Shown piece after piece: positions 43,429-52,358 of a DNA stretch of 64,000 nt. The position numbers were made by a program, and so were the translations under genes. The stretch lies in the NCBI RefSeq assembly GCF_001439815.1, contig NZ_JYLM01000011.1:62001-126000 (forward strand), in the 5' to 3' direction. A model generated the notes under the pieces. It was not told where the DNA came from, did no database searches, and saw only the letters and a list, made by a program, of their open reading frames with translations. This DNA is from Pseudomonas orientalis (lineage in GTDB: Bacteria; Pseudomonadota; Gammaproteobacteria; Pseudomonadales; Pseudomonadaceae). Each line of letters starts with the position of its first letter. Position 1 is the first letter of the stretch.

Positions 43429-44670
43429 ATGGCTCACAACAATAATAAAGCCAGTTATGAAAATACCCTGCTCTGCGTGTTGTTCCTGACGTTCGGTTTT
43501 GTGTTTTTCGACCGCCTTGCCCTGTCCTTCCTGTTTCCGTTCATGGCTAAAGACCTGCAACTGAGCAACAGCCACCTCGGCATGTTGTCGTCGGTGCTCG
43601 CCTTGGCCTGGGCCATTTCGGGCACGCTGGTCGGTGCGTGGTCGGATCGCCGAGGGGTGCGTAAACCGCTGCTGATTGCGGCGGTCATTCTGTTTTCCCT
43701 GTGCTCGGCCCTCTCGGGGCTGGTCTCGGGATTTCTCAGTCTGTTGCTGTTTCGCGGCATCATGGGGTTGGCCGAGGGGCCGATTCTGCCGCTGTCCCAA
43801 TCGATGATGGTGGAGGCGTCATCACCACATCGCCGGGGCCTGAACATGGGCTTGCTGCAAGGTTCGGCAGCGGGCCTGTTGGGTGCGGTGATCGGCCCGC
43901 CGGTGTTGATCGCCCTGGCCGAAGCCTATGGCTGGCGGCATGCGTTCATTGTATCGCTGCTGCCAGGGCTGCTGATTGCCTGGCTCATCTGGCGCTATGT
44001 GCGTCAGGATGAACCCCGCCAGACTCCGGCAATTAATGCCAAACCCACCGGGCATCGCCTGGCCTTGCTCAAGAGCCGCAACATCGTGCTGTGCACTTTG
44101 ATCAGTTGCGTGTTTCTGACCTGGTTCGTCATCCTGATCTCCTTTACGCCGACATTTCTGGTCAGCGTCCGCGGTTACAGCGCGCCGAGCATGGGCACGA
44201 TCATGAGTTGCCTGGGCGCCGCCTGGGTCGTATGGGGGTTTGTGGTGCCCAGCATTTCCGACCGTATCGGCCGTCGTCCGACGCTGGTGCTGTTCTCGCT
44301 GGTTGCTGCCTGCTGCCCGATAGCCCTGCTATTCGCGCCTTCGCCGATGATACTCGGCGTGCTGATGGTGCTCACCTTCACCGGGCTTGGCTGCTTCACG
44401 CTGTTCATGTCCATCATTCCGGCTGAAACCGTCCCGCGTGAAGTCATGGCTACGGCGCTGGGCATGATCATGGGCGTTGGCGAACTGGTGGGAGGGTTCG
44501 TGGCGCCGACCATTGCCGGGTTCGCCGCCGATCAGTTCGGGTTGTCGATTGTGATGTGGATCTCCTGCGGCGGCGCCTTGCTGGCGGCTGGGCTGTCCCT
44601 GCTGCTCAAGGAAACCGCGCCTCGCGTGCTGCAACGCCGATCAATGCAAGCCTGCACACAGCGTGCGTGA
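43429..44670 (+). CDS. MFS transporter
   Basis: 413 aa with 12 predicted helices and the MFS loop motif GAWSDRRGVRKP. It resembles anion/aromatic-acid symporters. GGAG lies seven bases before ATG 43429; the gap to the dioxygenase gene is 23 nt. It likely imports the aromatic ketone or a related acid. Which one is not readable from sequence. Confidence 0.87.
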   Translation: MAHNNNKASYENTLLCVLFLTFGFVFFDRLALSFLFPFMAKDLQLSNSHLGMLSSVLALAWAISGTLVGAWSDRRGVRKPLLIAAVILFSLCSALSGLVSGFLSLLLFRGIMGLAEGPILPLSQSMMVEASSPHRRGLNMGLLQGSAAGLLGAVIGPPVLIALAEAYGWRHAFIVSLLPGLLIAWLIWRYVRQDEPRQTPAINAKPTGHRLALLKSRNIVLCTLISCVFLTWFVILISFTPTFLVSVRGYSAPSMGTIMSCLGAAWVVWGFVVPSISDRIGRRPTLVLFSLVAACCPIALLFAPSPMILGVLMVLTFTGLGCFTLFMSIIPAETVPREVMATALGMIMGVGELVGGFVAPTIAGFAADQFGLSIVMWISCGGALLAAGLSLLLKETAPRVLQRRSMQACTQRA

Positions 44671-44717
44671 TCCGGGATCACCACGCTGCTCCATTTACTC
44701 ATCACAACAACAATAAA

Positions 44718-46001
44718 ATGAGTCCCAAGACCATGCACCCTACTCTTCGTTTGTGCGCGTTTTTGTTCCTGGTGTTTACCTACCCCCCAGCTTGGGCACA
44801 AGACCGTGAAGGTCCACTGGCCGGCCTGGGCGAGCAATTGGCGGGCTACGGCATTCAGCCCCATGTGCAATTCACCAGCCTGTCGATGAAAAACCTCGAC
44901 ACCGGCCCGCGCCCCTACAGCTTCGGCAACAGCGGCGACCTGTATATCGGCGCAGACGTTAACCTCGCCACGCTCGGTGGCCTGGAAGGCGCCGCCCTGC
45001 ATGTCGAACAGACCGTCTTTATCCTCGATAACGGCACCGGCCAGCCTACCGCAAACAAATGGCAAGGTGCTGCCGGCAGCTATTTCGCAGGCGCGCCGCT
45101 GCACAACGACATCGCCAGCAACCAGCTAAGCCTGTTGACCTACGAACAGAAATGGCTTGATGGTCAGCTCGATATGCACATCGGCCGCACCAATGGCCGG
45201 CGCTACTTCTACATCTATAACTGCGAAACGGCGGTCACCTGCACCGACCCGATCCTGGACGCATCAAGCGGCATGCTGCCACCGCCCTTCGGCGCCTGGG
45301 GTGGCTACCTCAAGTATCAGGTGAACCCAAGCGTTTATGTGCACGCCGGTGCATTCGAATCCAACCCGGTGGACTACCTGAAAAAGCGCAAAGGCCTGGA
45401 TTTCAGCACCAACGACGCGAGTGGCACCAGCTTTCTGGTGGGCCTGGGCAGCAAGCCCGGCGATGACACTACCCAGTACGAACTGAATGCGTACTTCAAC
45501 TCTTCCAGGCAGGCCGACCCGTTGACGGGCGACAGCGACCACGGCACCGCCGGAGGCTTCTTCAAGTTTCGCCAGACACTGTGGCGCGGCGGGCAGCAAG
45601 GCCTGCAGCTGTTCGGTTCACTGTCAGCAGCGGCCGATAATAAACAACCTTTCAGCCACTTCGCCGAAGCCGGTCTGACCTACTTGGCCCCTTTCGATCG
45701 AGCGCAGGACAAGCTCAATCTCAAGACCAGCTACCTGCAAGTCAACGCCCATCAGTTGCAGTTTCAGCAACGCCTGCGCACGGCGGCCGGTGGCGATCCG
45801 GAATTGGGCGAGCGCAATGTGTACGCCGTGGAAGCCAACGGCCATTTTGCCCTGACCCGCAACCTGGCCATCGAACCGAGCATCCAGTACATCGTCAATC
45901 CGGACAACTTCTACAACCCAGGCGCGACGCAATTGAGCAACAACGGGTTTGTGGTGGGCCTGCAAGTGACACTGGATGTCGGCTCGGCACTGGGCCTGTG
46001 A
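44718..46001 (+). CDS. OprB-like carbohydrate/aromatic porin
   Basis: About 427 aa with a signal peptide (LRLCAFLFLVFTYPPAWA) and a beta-barrel. ALHVEQTVFILDN, QLSLLTYEQKWLDGQLDMHIGRTNGRRYF and PPPFGAWGGYLKYQVNP match the OprB family. ATG 44718 lacks a good ribosome site; ATG 44733 would give an equally good leader. It would admit the substrate across the outer membrane before the MFS carrier. Confidence 0.82.
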   Translation: MSPKTMHPTLRLCAFLFLVFTYPPAWAQDREGPLAGLGEQLAGYGIQPHVQFTSLSMKNLDTGPRPYSFGNSGDLYIGADVNLATLGGLEGAALHVEQTVFILDNGTGQPTANKWQGAAGSYFAGAPLHNDIASNQLSLLTYEQKWLDGQLDMHIGRTNGRRYFYIYNCETAVTCTDPILDASSGMLPPPFGAWGGYLKYQVNPSVYVHAGAFESNPVDYLKKRKGLDFSTNDASGTSFLVGLGSKPGDDTTQYELNAYFNSSRQADPLTGDSDHGTAGGFFKFRQTLWRGGQQGLQLFGSLSAAADNKQPFSHFAEAGLTYLAPFDRAQDKLNLKTSYLQVNAHQLQFQQRLRTAAGGDPELGERNVYAVEANGHFALTRNLAIEPSIQYIVNPDNFYNPGATQLSNNGFVVGLQVTLDVGSALGL

Positions 46002-46047
46002 GCATGTGGTTTGGATAAATCTTTTTAACTGAGTCCATGAGGTAACG

Positions 46048-46779
46048 ATGACTATGTTCAGCAGCACTCTGTTTGAAGGCAAGGTCGCGCTCGTCAGCGG
46101 CGGGACCTCGGGAATCGGCCAGGCGACCGCCGAGTATTTGGCTCGGCATGGCGCCCGCGTCGTGGCTATCGGCTTGGGTGCCGATGCGACCGTGGTCGCC
46201 GATGGGGTTCGGCTCGATCTTCGCGAGGTTAACGTTACCGACGACGAGGCACTCAAAGGCGTCATTGATAGCCTCGACCGCCTGGATATTCTGGTGCCCG
46301 CCGCCGGGGGCACGCTGGGCGAAAAGGAGATGGAGTGGGAGGCCTTCAACCAGGTGCTGTCGGTGCAACTCAACGCCGTCTACCGCCTGATCAATCTGGC
46401 GCACCCCCTGCTGGCCAGGCAAGGTGGTTCGATCATCAACATTGCGTCGATGTTCTCCTATTTCGGCGGCGGCAAACTCGTGGCCTACTCAGCCGCCAAA
46501 GGAGCCGTCGTACAGATCACCAAATCGCTGGCCGAGGCGTATGCCTGCGATCACATACGCGTCAACGCCGTGGCACCGGGGTGGATCACCACACCCTTGC
46601 TGGCGAAAATCGATGATCAACCGAGGATTGACCGTTTGCTGTCCCGCACGCCCATGAAGCGGTTTGGCAGTGCCGAAGAGGTCGCCAAGGTGATTGCGTT
46701 TCTGGCATCGGATGCGGCGTCGTTCGTGAACGGTGTGATTTTGCCCGTTGATGGGGGCTATCTCACCACGGCGATCTGA
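46048..46779 (+). CDS. SDR family oxidoreductase
   Basis: 243 aa. Cofactor loop VSGGTSGIGQATAEYL, AAGGTLG near residue 85 (in place of NNAG), catalytic YSAAKGAVVQ, and PGWITTPLLAKI. GAGGT precedes ATG 46048. Last gene of the dioxygenase set, with a strong terminator 20 nt after its stop. It may oxidise an alcohol precursor to the ketone. Confidence 0.88.
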   Translation: MTMFSSTLFEGKVALVSGGTSGIGQATAEYLARHGARVVAIGLGADATVVADGVRLDLREVNVTDDEALKGVIDSLDRLDILVPAAGGTLGEKEMEWEAFNQVLSVQLNAVYRLINLAHPLLARQGGSIINIASMFSYFGGGKLVAYSAAKGAVVQITKSLAEAYACDHIRVNAVAPGWITTPLLAKIDDQPRIDRLLSRTPMKRFGSAEEVAKVIAFLASDAASFVNGVILPVDGGYLTTAI

Positions 46780-46799
46780 AGCTGACGCCTAGTCAACAC

Positions 46800-46824
46800 G
46801 CGCCTGCTCTGTCAGGCGCTTTTA
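46800..46824 (+). terminator. Rho-independent terminator after the SDR gene
   Basis: GCGCCTG (46800-46806) pairs perfectly with CAGGCGC (46813-46819), with a 6-nt loop and TTTTATT after it. Confidence 0.85.
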
Positions 46825-46914
46825 TTCTGTGTTCTAAAGATTAGGCACAACCTGTCGCTCCGGAATTTCTGTTTTAAACAGTGCCCTACCCCCTGCCCCC
46901 GCATCGATATCATC

Positions 46915-46930
46915 AACCAACTAAACGGTA
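46915..46930. promoter_or_regulatory. Degenerate operator-like site before the MCP gene
   Basis: AACCA-ACTAAA-CGGTA matches TACCA-N6-TGGTA with two mismatches, 89 nt before the chemoreceptor start. GGTAGAC followed by an AT-rich tract also resembles the flank of the metC copy. Weak support. Confidence 0.3.
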
Positions 46931-47019
46931 GACTTTTTAAAACACTCCAAAGCTCAAGTATTCCTACCTATTGTCGATACCAACTTCACGGATGGACACT
47001 CTCAACTTAAGGACATCAT

Positions 47020-48648
47020 ATGCTCCTGCGAAAACTGAACCTCGCGCCCCGCTCTGCTCTGTGTTTCGGCTTCTTCTGCCTGATAATCATCGCGATGGGC
47101 TTACTCGCCTTAAGGCAAGCCGAGTTATTGAAGACGGCCGAAAAGTACGTTGAGACCAACGTCTTGCCCAGCGTAAAACTGCTGGGCCAACTAGACCGGG
47201 AATTCGTAGGCATCAGAGGCAACAATGCTCGGGTGCGCAACCCGATCGAGCCTCAGGAGCGCAAAATCAAGGCGCTCAGCGACATCCAACAATCGCGGCA
47301 AGTCATCGATCAATACTTGCAGTCTTTGACATTATTTATTGTCACGCCTCAAGGTCGCGAAGCGTTTGAACGCCTGCGTGAAACCAAAAGTGACTATGCA
47401 AAAGCGCAGGATCAGTATCTCGCCGCCGTGGCCGCGCAGGAACTGGAAAACGCAGTGTCTATCTCAAATGGGCTGATGAAAGAAGCCGCTGACCGTGTCG
47501 AAACATCACTGAACAATCTCATCAGCATTAACGAAAACAAAGCCAAAAAAGCGGGGCGGGACGCTGATGAAATTTATCAGCAAACCCGGATAATGGTGGG
47601 CGTTTTCTTGATTGTTTCAGTGGCCGCTTCGTTACTCTTGGCTTGGCTTTACACCCGAAGCCTGACGGTGCCTATTAATGAATCACTGGTGATCGCCCGC
47701 CGTATTGCTGCGAATGATCTGAGCCAAGACTTCAATGCGACAGGCTCTGACGAGGCGGCACAACTGGTAAAAGCAATCGCCGCGATGCAGTCAAACTTAC
47801 GTGATGCCTTGGCACTGATAGGGGACTCCTCCACTCAGTTGGCCGCGACCTCCGAAGAAATGCATGCCGTGACGGAGGGCGCTTCGCGCACCATTCAACG
47901 TCAAAATCATGAAATTGAGATGGCGGCCACCGCAGTCACTGAAATGAGCGCCGCCGTGGAAGAAGTCGCAGGCAATGCCGCGTCCACCTCCGAGCTGACC
48001 TCACAATCGAGCGCAGCCGCTATTGCAGGTCGTAACCAGGTCAACGAAACGGTCGCGGCCATCAACCTCATGGTCTCCAACGTCCAAAGCACCTCAGGTG
48101 AAGTGCAAGCCTTGGCAACCATGGCAACCGATATCAGCAAGGTGCTGGATGTGATCCGAGGGATTGCAGAGCAGACCAATTTATTGGCCTTGAATGCGGC
48201 CATTGAAGCTGCGCGTGCCGGCGAAGCCGGTCGTGGCTTTGCGGTCGTCGCTGACGAAGTCAGAGCCTTGGCCCATCGCACTCAAAAATCCACACAGGAA
48301 ATTGAGCATATGGTTGATTCAATCCAGGCAGGCACAGGCAACGCGGTGACATCGATGAGTCAAACGAGCCTCCAAGCCAGGCAGACACTTGAAATGGCCA
48401 ATAGCGCAGGCAAGGTGCTCGGCGAAATTACCGATTCGTTGAGTCAAATCAACGAGCGAAACCTGATGATTGCCACTGCGGCCGAGGAACAGGCCCAAGT
48501 CGCGCGCGAAGTGGATCGCAACCTCGTCAGTATTCGGGATCTGTCCAGCGAAGCATCGGAAGGCTCAAGTCAGACGGCGATTGCCACCGCTGAACTGACG
48601 AAGCTGGCCAACGATCTCAGCCATCTAACCAAGCAGTTCAAGCTCTAG
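47020..48648 (+). CDS. Methyl-accepting chemotaxis protein
   Basis: Chemoreceptor of 542 aa. Membrane helix ALCFGFFCLIIIAMGLLAL, a periplasmic four-helix-bundle-type ligand domain (~30-185), a second helix (IMVGVFLIVSVAASLLLAWLY), a HAMP region (NESLVIARRIAANDLSQDF), and the signalling tip EQTNLLALNAAIEAARAG. AAGGACATC precedes ATG 47020. The ligand is not evident; the aromatic-ketone operon next door is one hint. The upstream 180 nt are AT-rich. Confidence 0.93.
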   Translation: MLLRKLNLAPRSALCFGFFCLIIIAMGLLALRQAELLKTAEKYVETNVLPSVKLLGQLDREFVGIRGNNARVRNPIEPQERKIKALSDIQQSRQVIDQYLQSLTLFIVTPQGREAFERLRETKSDYAKAQDQYLAAVAAQELENAVSISNGLMKEAADRVETSLNNLISINENKAKKAGRDADEIYQQTRIMVGVFLIVSVAASLLLAWLYTRSLTVPINESLVIARRIAANDLSQDFNATGSDEAAQLVKAIAAMQSNLRDALALIGDSSTQLAATSEEMHAVTEGASRTIQRQNHEIEMAATAVTEMSAAVEEVAGNAASTSELTSQSSAAAIAGRNQVNETVAAINLMVSNVQSTSGEVQALATMATDISKVLDVIRGIAEQTNLLALNAAIEAARAGEAGRGFAVVADEVRALAHRTQKSTQEIEHMVDSIQAGTGNAVTSMSQTSLQARQTLEMANSAGKVLGEITDSLSQINERNLMIATAAEEQAQVAREVDRNLVSIRDLSSEASEGSSQTAIATAELTKLANDLSHLTKQFKL

Positions 48649-48663
48649 CACCTCAGATGAGGA

Positions 48664-48686
48664 GTCCCGTCGACCATCGACGGGAC
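48664..48686. terminator. Hairpin between convergent MCP and hydrolase genes
   Basis: GTCCCGTCGA (48664-48673) pairs perfectly with TCGACGGGAC (48677-48686) around a 3-nt loop. There is no T-run, but its position 16 nt after the MCP stop suits transcription termination for convergent genes. Confidence 0.5.
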
Positions 48687-48714
48687 GCTCACAGCGCGTC
48701 GATGATTGTCGGGT

Positions 48715-49560
48715 TTAAACGGCCGATACAACCCTTTGCCGCTGCTCGCCAAGCCCATCAATCCACAGGTGGGTCTCATCACCCGGTGACAGCCACTGCG
48801 GCAGCGGCTTCATGCCCATCCCCACACCCGGTGGCGTGCCCGTACAGATCACATCGCCCGGCTGCAATGTCATGTAGCGGCTGCAATACGCCACGATTTG
48901 AGCCACGGTAAAAATCATGGTTTTCGAATTCCCGGTCTGACGTCGCTCACCGTTGATCTCCAGCCACATATCCAGGTTTTGCGGGTCGGGAACTTCGTCG
49001 CGGGTCACCAGCCAAGGCCCAACGGGGCCGAAGGTGTCACACCCCTTGCCTTTGTCCCATTGTGAACTTTGCATTTGGAATGCCCGCTCCGATACGTCGT
49101 TGACGACGCAGTAACCTGCAACGTAGCTCAAGGCATCCGCTTCGGACACATAGCGGGCTTCACTGCCGATCACTACGCCCAGCTCCAGCTCCCAATCCAG
49201 TTGGGTAGCGCCACGCGGCTGCTGGATTTCATCATTCGGGCCGTTCAGGCAACTGATGGCCTTATGAAAAATGATCGGCTCGCTCGGAATCGCCATTTGC
49301 GCCTCTTCGGCGTGGTCGCGGTAATTGAGCCCGATGGCGATGAATTTGCGCACATGCGCCAAGGGCACCCCGTAGCGAACCCCGCGCTCGACCAGGGGCA
49401 AACTGGCGATGTCCAATGTCGACAACTGCACCAGCGATGCCGGCGCCAGCACCGCGGCAGTGATATCGCTGACATGCGCGGAAAGATCGCGCACGCGTCC
49501 GTTGGCATCTATGACGCCCGGGCGCTCTTCACCGCGCGGGCCAAAACGACACAGTTTCAT
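48715..49560 (-). CDS. Fumarylacetoacetate hydrolase family protein
   Basis: 281 aa metal-dependent hydrolase of the FAH superfamily. FIAIGLNYRDHAEEAQ, EPIIFHKAISCLNGPND, DWELELGVVIG with the metal-binding Glu residues, VAGYCVVNDVSER, and GDVICTGTPPGVGMGMKP. It would hydrolyse or decarboxylate a fumarylpyruvate- or ureidoglycolate-type substrate. ATG 49560 has GAGGT upstream. Divergent from a GntR gene, which probably controls it. Confidence 0.88.
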   Translation of the reverse strand: MKLCRFGPRGEERPGVIDANGRVRDLSAHVSDITAAVLAPASLVQLSTLDIASLPLVERGVRYGVPLAHVRKFIAIGLNYRDHAEEAQMAIPSEPIIFHKAISCLNGPNDEIQQPRGATQLDWELELGVVIGSEARYVSEADALSYVAGYCVVNDVSERAFQMQSSQWDKGKGCDTFGPVGPWLVTRDEVPDPQNLDMWLEINGERRQTGNSKTMIFTVAQIVAYCSRYMTLQPGDVICTGTPPGVGMGMKPLPQWLSPGDETHLWIDGLGEQRQRVVSAV

Positions 49561-49669
49561 GCGTACCTCGATTGTCTGTCTGTGGAGAAAATCCATCGCT
49601 CAAACGCGAGGGCAATGCCCACGCTGGCGAAGCGAACCCGCCGAATTGAATAAATCCATCATAGAGACT

Positions 49670-49700
49670 AAAATATATTTCTTGCAACAAAATATATTTT
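49670..49700. promoter_or_regulatory. Tandem AAAATATATTT operators (GntR candidate)
   Basis: AAAATATATTT (49670-49680) and the perfect 12-bp palindrome AAAATATATTTT (49689-49700) lie 19 bp apart in the 157-nt gap between the hydrolase and the divergent GntR gene. They are probably operator and promoter elements at once. Confidence 0.5.
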
Positions 49701-49717
49701 TAGAGATTTGCCCTGCC

Positions 49718-50389
49718 ATGAACGTTCAGCCCGCCAAAAGCCTCACGCAAGCGACCTACGAACGCCTACGCCGTGATGTTCTATCCTGTGTTTTGCGCCC
49801 AGGCGACCGCGTCAACGTAAAAGTTGTGGCCGAACGTTATGAGGCCAGTGCGGGAGCGGTGAGAGAGGCGTTGTCGCGAATGGTCTCCGAGGGGCTGGTG
49901 ATTGCCGAGCCCCAGAAAGGCTTTCGCATTTCTGCCGTTTCACTGGCAGACCTCAACGACCTGACACTCGCCCGCATGGAGATAGAATCAAGCTGCCTTC
50001 GGCACGCCCTGGATAGCGGTACCCTTGAATGGGAAACAAGCCTGATCGTCGCGCATCACCGCCTCATAAGAGCTGATCACAATGAAACGGATGAATGGAC
50101 GGGCGCTCATCATGCTTTTCATGAGGCGCTGGTCAGTGCCTGTCCCAACACCTGGCTATTACGTATTCGCTCGATGTTGTTCGAGCAAACCGCTCGCTAT
50201 CGCGCGATGTCGATCGCCATGACCGCCACGCAGAGGGACATCAATGGCGAACATCAAGCATTGTTTGACGCAGCCATGGCCAGGGATACCAGCCAGGCCT
50301 GTGAACTGTTGCAGCAGCATATCCAGACCACCTCCGTCATGTTGGTTGAAGGCCTGCAAGCGCTTGCGCAGTTTGCAGAGCCTGTTTGA
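49718..50389 (+). CDS. GntR family regulator, FCD type
   Basis: 223 aa. N-terminal winged HTH (QATYERLRRDVLSCVLRPGDRVNVKVVAERYEASAGAVREAL) and C-terminal FCD-type helical ligand domain with its metal-site His residues (AHHAFHEALVSAC, GEHQALFDAAMARD). ATG 49718 is the start; the open frame from 49409 would overlap the hydrolase gene and is rejected. Likely represses the divergent hydrolase. Confidence 0.88.
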   Translation: MNVQPAKSLTQATYERLRRDVLSCVLRPGDRVNVKVVAERYEASAGAVREALSRMVSEGLVIAEPQKGFRISAVSLADLNDLTLARMEIESSCLRHALDSGTLEWETSLIVAHHRLIRADHNETDEWTGAHHAFHEALVSACPNTWLLRIRSMLFEQTARYRAMSIAMTATQRDINGEHQALFDAAMARDTSQACELLQQHIQTTSVMLVEGLQALAQFAEPV

Positions 50390-50525
50390 TGACGCTCTCG
50401 ACCGCTCTTGAAGCCTCATACGATCCTGGCATATTGACTGGATTACGACGAAAATCGAGCGCTGGCAAACGGTCTTGTCCGTCCAGGCACGCCAGACTAG
50501 CCACTCCAAATCAAGAGGAGTCGGT

Positions 50526-51074
50526 ATGAAAAACTCATATGTCGCCGCGGGCCTTTTTGCCCTTTCACTCATCGCAACCACTGCACAAGCCCAGTCGTTC
50601 ACGGTGCAAAGCAGCAGTGTCCAGGACGGACATTTTCAACAGCGTCAATTTGCCAATGTGTTCGGCTGCACCGGCAAGAACCTCTCCCCTGAAATTTCCT
50701 GGAGCGGTGCCCCGCCGGACACTCAGAGCTTTGTAGTGACCCTGTATGATCCAGACGCACCGACGGGCTCGGGCTGGTGGCATTGGGTGCTGGCTAACGT
50801 GCCTGCGACGGTCAACGAACTGAAGGAAGGTGCGGGTAGCGTCGGTGGTACATTGCCCGCCGGTACGCTGCAGGTACGCGGTGACAGTGGTATGCCTGGC
50901 TATCTGGGTGCCTGCCCTCCCGAAGGGCAAACCCACCACTACGTGATCAGCGTCTATGCCATGAAAACCGCCACGTTGACGCTCCCGCCGACGGCGACAC
51001 CGGCGATGCTTGGCTTCATGGTGCCAGGGGGTTCGCTTGCCAAAGCCACGCTGACGGTACAGGGCGGCCGCTGA
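50526..51074 (+). CDS. Exported PEBP/YbhB family protein
   Basis: 182 aa. Signal peptide YVAAGLFALSLIATTAQA followed by the phosphatidylethanolamine-binding fold: CTGKNLSPEISWSGAPPDTQSFVVTLYDPDAP, WWHWVLANVPA and HHYVISVYAM. AGAGGAG precedes ATG 50526. Its stop overlaps the AraC start (TGATG). Function in bacteria is largely unknown. Confidence 0.87.
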   Translation: MKNSYVAAGLFALSLIATTAQAQSFTVQSSSVQDGHFQQRQFANVFGCTGKNLSPEISWSGAPPDTQSFVVTLYDPDAPTGSGWWHWVLANVPATVNELKEGAGSVGGTLPAGTLQVRGDSGMPGYLGACPPEGQTHHYVISVYAMKTATLTLPPTATPAMLGFMVPGGSLAKATLTVQGGR

Positions 51075-51895
51075 TGTCATTCGCGAACGCTTACGACGCT
51101 TTGCGCATCACCCAGCGGCCTGGGGTCGGGACCGCGGGCATCGTTCTTCAGCATGGAAACCTGGAGTTCAAGCGTTTGTATATCGAGAGCCCCGTCTTGA
51201 TCTATGTCGAGCGGGGCTCGAAAACCGTACGTTGGTCAGGGGGTGAATACCTGATCAACCCAGGCGAGGCGATTGCCGTGGCGGGCGGCCAATCTCTGGA
51301 TATCATCAATCGGCTGGCCCAGGACGGCAGTTACCAGGCCCACTGGCTGGTGTGGGACGACGCGTTGATCCAATCGAACGCCGAAGCCAATACGCACCTG
51401 GTAGCCATTCGATACGCTCAACCCCTCACAGGCGAAGGTGGGCATTTTGCCGAGTCGTTCAAGCGCGCCATCGAGGCGGTACAAGACAGCACGGTGCCGG
51501 ACCTTGTCGCTCGGCATCGCGTGCAGGAATTGCTGACCTGGATTGGCGTGACGGGTGGGCGGTTCGAACCGCCGCGCCTGCCGACGATGGCGATCAAAGT
51601 CCGGCGACTGATCGCCAGCGACCTGGCAAACGATTGGAGTGCGCTGGACGTCGCCTCCACGTTTGCGCTTAGCGAAGCTACGCTGCGGCGCAGGCTGGCG
51701 GAAGAAGGCACCACGTTCAGTCGCTTATTGATCGATGCGCGGATGACCTTTGCCCTGCAGTTGCTGCAATCGTCCGCGCAGACCGTCATGCAAATAGCGC
51801 TTTGCGTCGGCTACCAGACGCCGTCGCAATTTGCCGTGCGTTTTCGTGACAGGTTCGGCTTTGCGCCCACTGCGGTACGCGGTCATCGACGCTGA
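51074..51895 (+). CDS. AraC family regulator
   Basis: 273 aa. A cupin-like N-terminal domain (IYVERGSKTVRWSGGEYLINPGEAIAVAGG) and C-terminal HTH (ALDVASTFALSEATLRRRLAEEGTTFSRLLIDAR, with AQTVMQIALCVGYQTPSQFAVRF). Translationally coupled to the PEBP gene. The target is unknown. Confidence 0.87.
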   Translation: MSFANAYDALRITQRPGVGTAGIVLQHGNLEFKRLYIESPVLIYVERGSKTVRWSGGEYLINPGEAIAVAGGQSLDIINRLAQDGSYQAHWLVWDDALIQSNAEANTHLVAIRYAQPLTGEGGHFAESFKRAIEAVQDSTVPDLVARHRVQELLTWIGVTGGRFEPPRLPTMAIKVRRLIASDLANDWSALDVASTFALSEATLRRRLAEEGTTFSRLLIDARMTFALQLLQSSAQTVMQIALCVGYQTPSQFAVRFRDRFGFAPTAVRGHRR

Positions 51896-51946
51896 TTGAC
51901 TCTTGCGCTCAACGTCTTCATGCGACGCCGAAGGTGCTACCGACCT

Positions 51947-52306
51947 CTATTCGGATAGCCCCGTACCTTGGTGAAACACCATGCGCCAATCACCTTCGTA
52001 GGTTTTCCAAACCGAGCTACGCAGTGATAAAGACTCATCGCCATCAGCACTTTGATGACGGCACAGGTAGGTTGCTAGCGCGACACCATCTGCAAGCACC
52101 CGCAATTTGAAATCCTCGATTGTCCTTTTGCTCACTGTCTGGGATTTGAGTCCAGCGATCACCTGCGCTTTCGTCCAGCTTTTGCCGCGGGCTCCAAATT
52201 CAACAAAATCTTCGGCAAGCAGCTGTTTAAGCAGCCGATCATTCTTTCTTGCTGCTGGCTCCAGCAACAGCTGCTCAAGGGCCAAAATTTCTAGACGAAT
52301 GTCCAT
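51947..52306 (-). CDS. DUF4440/SnoaL-like (NTF2-fold) protein
   Basis: 119 aa. ILALEQLLLEPAARKNDRLLKQLLAEDFVEFGARGKSWTKAQVIAGL and SVWKTYEGDWRMVFHQGT match the NTF2-like DUF4440 pattern. A longer reading from 52387 would overlap the SDR stop; ATG 52306 is preferred. It lies 52 nt after the SDR gene and may be co-transcribed. Function unknown. Confidence 0.75.
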   Translation of the reverse strand: MDIRLEILALEQLLLEPAARKNDRLLKQLLAEDFVEFGARGKSWTKAQVIAGLKSQTVSKRTIEDFKLRVLADGVALATYLCRHQSADGDESLSLRSSVWKTYEGDWRMVFHQGTGLSE

Positions 52307-52358
52307 TTGCTTCACCAACAATTGATTACCTTCGATGCCAGCGTTGCAGGTACGGGCT

